Source of the DNA: Paenibacillus sp.
GTDB lineage: Bacteria > Bacillota > Bacilli > Paenibacillales > Paenibacillaceae
DNA: 64,000 nucleotides
NCBI GenBank assembly: GCA_023512345.1
Contig: JAILZT010000002.1
Span: 372,001 to 436,000, forward strand
Direction: 5' to 3'
In this document: one piece after another, positions 61,565 to 64,000 of the stretch
Numbering within the stretch: position 1 is the first letter of the stretch
How the letters are laid out: each line of letters opens with the position of its first letter
Notes under the pieces: model-generated
Database searches by the model: none
Told to the model about the DNA's origin: nothing
Seen by the model: the letters and a program-made list of their open reading frames with translations, nothing else
Made by a program: the position numbers and the translations under genes

Positions 61565-62659
61565 ATGAATCTAACAGAAAAGGTAACTAATCTCCCCTTA
61601 TCTCCCGGCGTATACCTGATGAAGGACAGTCTCGGCCATATTATCTATGTTGGTAAAGCCAAGCAATTGAAAAAAAGAGTGCAATCCTACTTCTACAACG
61701 CCAAGGGGCATTCCCCGAAAGTAAAACAACTGGTTCGTAACATCAGGGACCTCGACTATATTCTTACCGATACAGAATTTGAAGCTTTTATGCTGGAGTG
61801 CCAATTAATCAAGGAAATCAAACCGATGTACAATAGAAAAATGAAAAATCCCATGGCTTACACTTACATTGCTATTCGGTCTAATGAGACTCACCGGAGA
61901 CTGGAGGTTACCTATGATTTCAGTGAAGATGAGCATATCCTGCATTTCGGCCCCTATACCAGCAGAAGCACTGTCGAAAGAGCGGTGCAAGGAATCAAAG
62001 AATCCCAGAAGATCCTCTGCAGCAGCCCCCATTCCAAAAAAGCCCACTGCCTCAATCACTCCCTTGGCTTATGTATAGGGATGTGCGCGGGCGGAGAGGC
62101 GCTTGAGAAGTACAATGAAATTATAGATCGAATCATCGCATTACTGAATGGAACGGATACTAGTATCCTGATCGATATGGAGAATCAAATGAACGAGGCT
62201 GCGGAGAAGTATGACTTTGAGACTGCGGCCAAATACCGGGATCTTGCCGGGGCGGTCAGTTCACTGCTACAGAAAGAGAAGGTCATCGGCTTCGCAGAGG
62301 AGAACAAAAACATTGTAGTTATGGAGCCTATCAACGATCATACCCTCAAGCTTATTCTTATCAAAGGCAGCCGCATCCTCTTTCGTGCAAAGATTGAAAC
62401 GGTGCCTTTAGACCTGCAACAGCTGTATAACGATATACAGTCAGCCATATCAGACAACTTCAGGGATCAATCGCTGGATTCCCCGGGAACCATCAGCCGT
62501 CACAAGATCGACGAAGCCCAAATCATCTACAGCTATTTAAAAAACAGCACCGGCAGTTATCTCATCATTCCTGAGGAATGGCTAAACGTAGAGAACCCCA
62601 TCGAATTGAATGAAGCCGTTCACGGTCTTTTGAAGAGCTATTTTAATCTCGAGCATTAA
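61565..62659 (+). CDS. UvrC-like GIY-YIG protein lacking the C-terminal nuclease half
   Basis: 364 residues. GIY-YIG nuclease (about 10-95, SPGVYLMKDSLGHIIYVGKAKQLKKRV), a cysteine-containing central region (HCLNHSLGLCIGMCAGG), and a UVR motif (about 199-225, IDMENQMNEAAEKYDFETAAKYRDLAG) are as in UvrC, but the protein ends where the RNase H-like 5' nuclease and HhH domains of UvrC would be. It therefore resembles Cho-type or truncated UvrC relatives and could cut only on one side of damage. The ATG has GGGAGG nine bases upstream. It ends 17 bases into the convergent DHFR-family gene. Confidence 0.88.
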   Translation: MNLTEKVTNLPLSPGVYLMKDSLGHIIYVGKAKQLKKRVQSYFYNAKGHSPKVKQLVRNIRDLDYILTDTEFEAFMLECQLIKEIKPMYNRKMKNPMAYTYIAIRSNETHRRLEVTYDFSEDEHILHFGPYTSRSTVERAVQGIKESQKILCSSPHSKKAHCLNHSLGLCIGMCAGGEALEKYNEIIDRIIALLNGTDTSILIDMENQMNEAAEKYDFETAAKYRDLAGAVSSLLQKEKVIGFAEENKNIVVMEPINDHTLKLILIKGSRILFRAKIETVPLDLQQLYNDIQSAISDNFRDQSLDSPGTISRHKIDEAQIIYSYLKNSTGSYLIIPEEWLNVENPIELNEAVHGLLKSYFNLEH

Positions 62660-63212
62660 CTCCATAATGAAGCAGAACAATTCCAGAGGCGAAGCTCCTT
62701 GTATCTAGCAGCTGAAGCTTATGACTTGTGACATCTTTAAAAAGAGGCTTGCCCCCACCAACAACCACTGGCGTTAGAAGGAGTAAGTACTCGTCAATCA
62801 ACCCTTCATTCGTAAGCTGCTGCACAATCGTGCCGCTCCCAAAAATAGTGATATCAGCACCCTTGCTATCTTTCAGTTTTCTTACTTCCTCAACTAGATT
62901 ACCGCTACATAGCTTGGAATTCTCCCAGGAAACTTCTTCTAGAGTGGTTGAAAACACCATCTTAGTCATCTGATTCAATTCTTCAGCCATCAGCCGGGCT
63001 CCTTCAGGAGCATTGGGATTCTTGGCTACCCCAGGCCAGTAACCTTCGAACATCTGATAAGTTAATCTTCCAAAAAGTATCGTGTCAGGATTCATCATCT
63101 CATGCGAGGCTTTGTCCACTTCAGGGTCATGAATAAACCAATCGATCGCTCCGTTCGGGCCCGCATAATAACCATCAATAGAGACACTGTTAAATACAAC
63201 AATCTTCCTCAT
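62643..63212 (-). CDS. DHFR-family (RibD C-terminal-like) reductase
   Basis: 189 residues of the dihydrofolate-reductase-like fold. VFNSVSIDGYYAGPNGAIDWF, LFGRLTYQMF, IFGSGTIVQQL and VVVGGGKPLF match the YyaP/YwjB-type group, which has unproven substrates. It is not a housekeeping DHFR. ATG 63212 fits AAAGGGTGA just upstream; an ATG 13 codons earlier does not. Its 3' end overlaps the convergent UvrC-like gene by 17 bases. Confidence 0.88.
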   Translation of the reverse strand: MRKIVVFNSVSIDGYYAGPNGAIDWFIHDPEVDKASHEMMNPDTILFGRLTYQMFEGYWPGVAKNPNAPEGARLMAEELNQMTKMVFSTTLEEVSWENSKLCSGNLVEEVRKLKDSKGADITIFGSGTIVQQLTNEGLIDEYLLLLTPVVVGGGKPLFKDVTSHKLQLLDTRSFASGIVLLHYGVNARD

Positions 63213-63292
63213 ACTGTCACCCTTTCTGGAATGTATGTTACGATGCATCAACGACTGAATCTGTTCCTTTAGATGATATCTCTTTTTGAGAA

Positions 63293-63338
63293 AACATAAA
63301 AGGTGACCCCCTCCTCATTTTTCGAGGAAGCGATCACC
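63293..63338 (-). terminator. Terminator of the SLH-protein gene
   Basis: Minus-strand GGTGATCGCTTCCTC and GAGGAGGGGGTCACC form a long stem with small mismatches, followed by TTTTATGTTTT. Confidence 0.8.
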
Positions 63339-63371
63339 ATTCTTAGCAAAACTTTGATCTTTGGTTTTGTA

Positions 63372-64000
63372 TTACAAATTTAATAGTCTATAAATCACGA
63401 CCGCCGCTTCTGCACGTGTGGATAATCCATCAGGATTGAACCGGTTGTTGCTTCCGACTACTACGCCTAGACTTGAGGCTAATGCAACACCTTCGGATAA
63501 GGAGGAATGTATAGATGCCGCATCCTCAAACTTCGCTAATGCTGCTGCAGTTTCAGAAGTGTTTTTATAGCCTTTAACCATTTCCAAAGCCCTTGCAGAG
63601 AGGGTTGCCATTTCTGCGCGGCTAATCGTTGCATTTGGCTCAAAAGTCGACGTTGTGCGTCCATTGATGATTCCGGCCTTGGCAGCTGCAGCCACTGAGG
63701 AACCAAACCAATCGCCAGCTTTTACATCATTAAAGGTTGCAACAGCTGATGCATCCTCTAAATGGAATGCTTTTACGATCATTGCAGCGAATTCAGCACG
63801 CGTTACCTTATCATTAGGGGCGAAAAGGCCCGCAGCCTTGCCTTGAACAATGCCTTTGGCAGCCGTGTAACTAATTTCTTTGCCTGCCCATGCTTGAACA
63901 CTGGCCGTATCGCTGAATTCAACTTTATTCTCTACAACGACATAGGTTGAGAATGATTTCCGCTCACTCTCAAAATATTTACCTTCAGCATTGTATTTAC
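63372..64000 (-). CDS. SLH-domain surface protein, C-terminal part (5' end outside window)
   Basis: The minus-strand frame is open from the stop at 63372 to the right edge, so at least 209 residues are seen and the N-terminus is missing. A beta-type segment (YFESERKSFSTYVVVENKVEFSD) is followed by three SLH repeats (GIVQGKAAGLFAPNDKVTRAEF; GIINGRTTSTFEPNATISRAEMA; GVVVGSNNRFNPDGLSTRAEAAVVIYRLLN). The C-terminal position fits anchoring of a large secreted enzyme or adhesin to the cell wall. What the missing part does is unknown. An internal ATG at 63782 is not the true start. Confidence 0.9.
   Translation of the reverse strand, partial: KYNAEGKYFESERKSFSTYVVVENKVEFSDTASVQAWAGKEISYTAAKGIVQGKAAGLFAPNDKVTRAEFAAMIVKAFHLEDASAVATFNDVKAGDWFGSSVAAAAKAGIINGRTTSTFEPNATISRAEMATLSARALEMVKGYKNTSETAAALAKFEDAASIHSSLSEGVALASSLGVVVGSNNRFNPDGLSTRAEAAVVIYRLLNL

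Overview
The window reads as a chromosomal segment of a low-to-mid-GC Gram-positive, spore-former-type Firmicute, most probably Paenibacillus or a close relative. This rests on consensus AGGAGG ribosome-binding sites, frequent TTG/GTG starts, many rho-independent terminators, S-layer-homology (SLH) proteins at 20.2-20.9 kb and at the right edge, a guanine riboswitch in front of xpt-pbuX, RpmE2 with a Zur-like operator, and an unusually rich set of 7TM-type sensors and cyclic-di-GMP proteins. The taxon is an inference; no rRNA or tRNA gene was seen. Nothing looks like a prophage, plasmid, insertion sequence or CRISPR array.

Layout. 0-9 kb: a partial metallo-beta-lactamase-fold hydrolase, gdhA, a DUF2339-DUF3999-HAD membrane operon and a GGDEF protein. 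9-15.3 kb: an SNF-type sodium symporter, Zur-boxed rpmE2, and a six-gene cluster of a 73-residue protein, a Ser/Gly-tailed membrane protein, a glutathionylspermidine-synthase-like ATP-grasp ligase, a DUF4247 lipoprotein, a DUF350 membrane protein and a two-TM potassium channel with an RCK domain. 15.5-17.8 kb: xpt-pbuX under a guanine riboswitch. 17.9-21.5 kb: a DUF2157/GDYXXLXY membrane protein, an SLH protein and greA. 21.6-25.1 kb: a secreted FAD oxidoreductase, an ATP-grasp enzyme and an esterase. 25.1-34.2 kb: a small DUF protein, rlmN, a NodB deacetylase with a coiled-coil partner, an exported helical protein, a TudS-like protein, a divergent AraC/quinone-reductase pair, a GIY-YIG protein and a DUF1835 protein.

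34.2-43.3 kb is a signalling block. An orphan sugar-type solute-binding lipoprotein, a REC-HD-GYP response regulator and a periplasmic-sensing hybrid histidine kinase form one tight operon on the minus strand. Facing away on the plus strand are a GGDEF-EAL protein and a GGDEF protein. Together these place cyclic-di-GMP synthesis and breakdown beside one putative nutrient sensor. 43.3-51.7 kb: a GyrI-like protein, an array of four related hairpins, an ECF41 sigma factor with its oxidoreductase and a matching promoter, an AAC(3) acetyltransferase behind a hairpin leader, a guanylate-kinase-like protein with an altered P-loop, two oxidoreductases and a GH26 enzyme.

52.0-55.2 kb is a four-gene NAD operon (Nudix/NrtR-like protein, PnuC, NadR-like enzyme, NADAR protein). 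55.4-59.2 kb is a histidine kinase, a SARP-like response regulator and a TIM-barrel isomerase. 59.3-64 kb: a YjdM/PhnA zinc ribbon, a PadR-HAAS pair with twin operators, a C-terminally short UvrC relative, a DHFR-family reductase and a partial SLH protein. A dispersed, structured element of about 230 bp occurs twice (29.06-29.28 and 61.24-61.47 kb), with a remnant near 51.96 kb. It is not explained by any gene and is the most unusual non-coding signal here.
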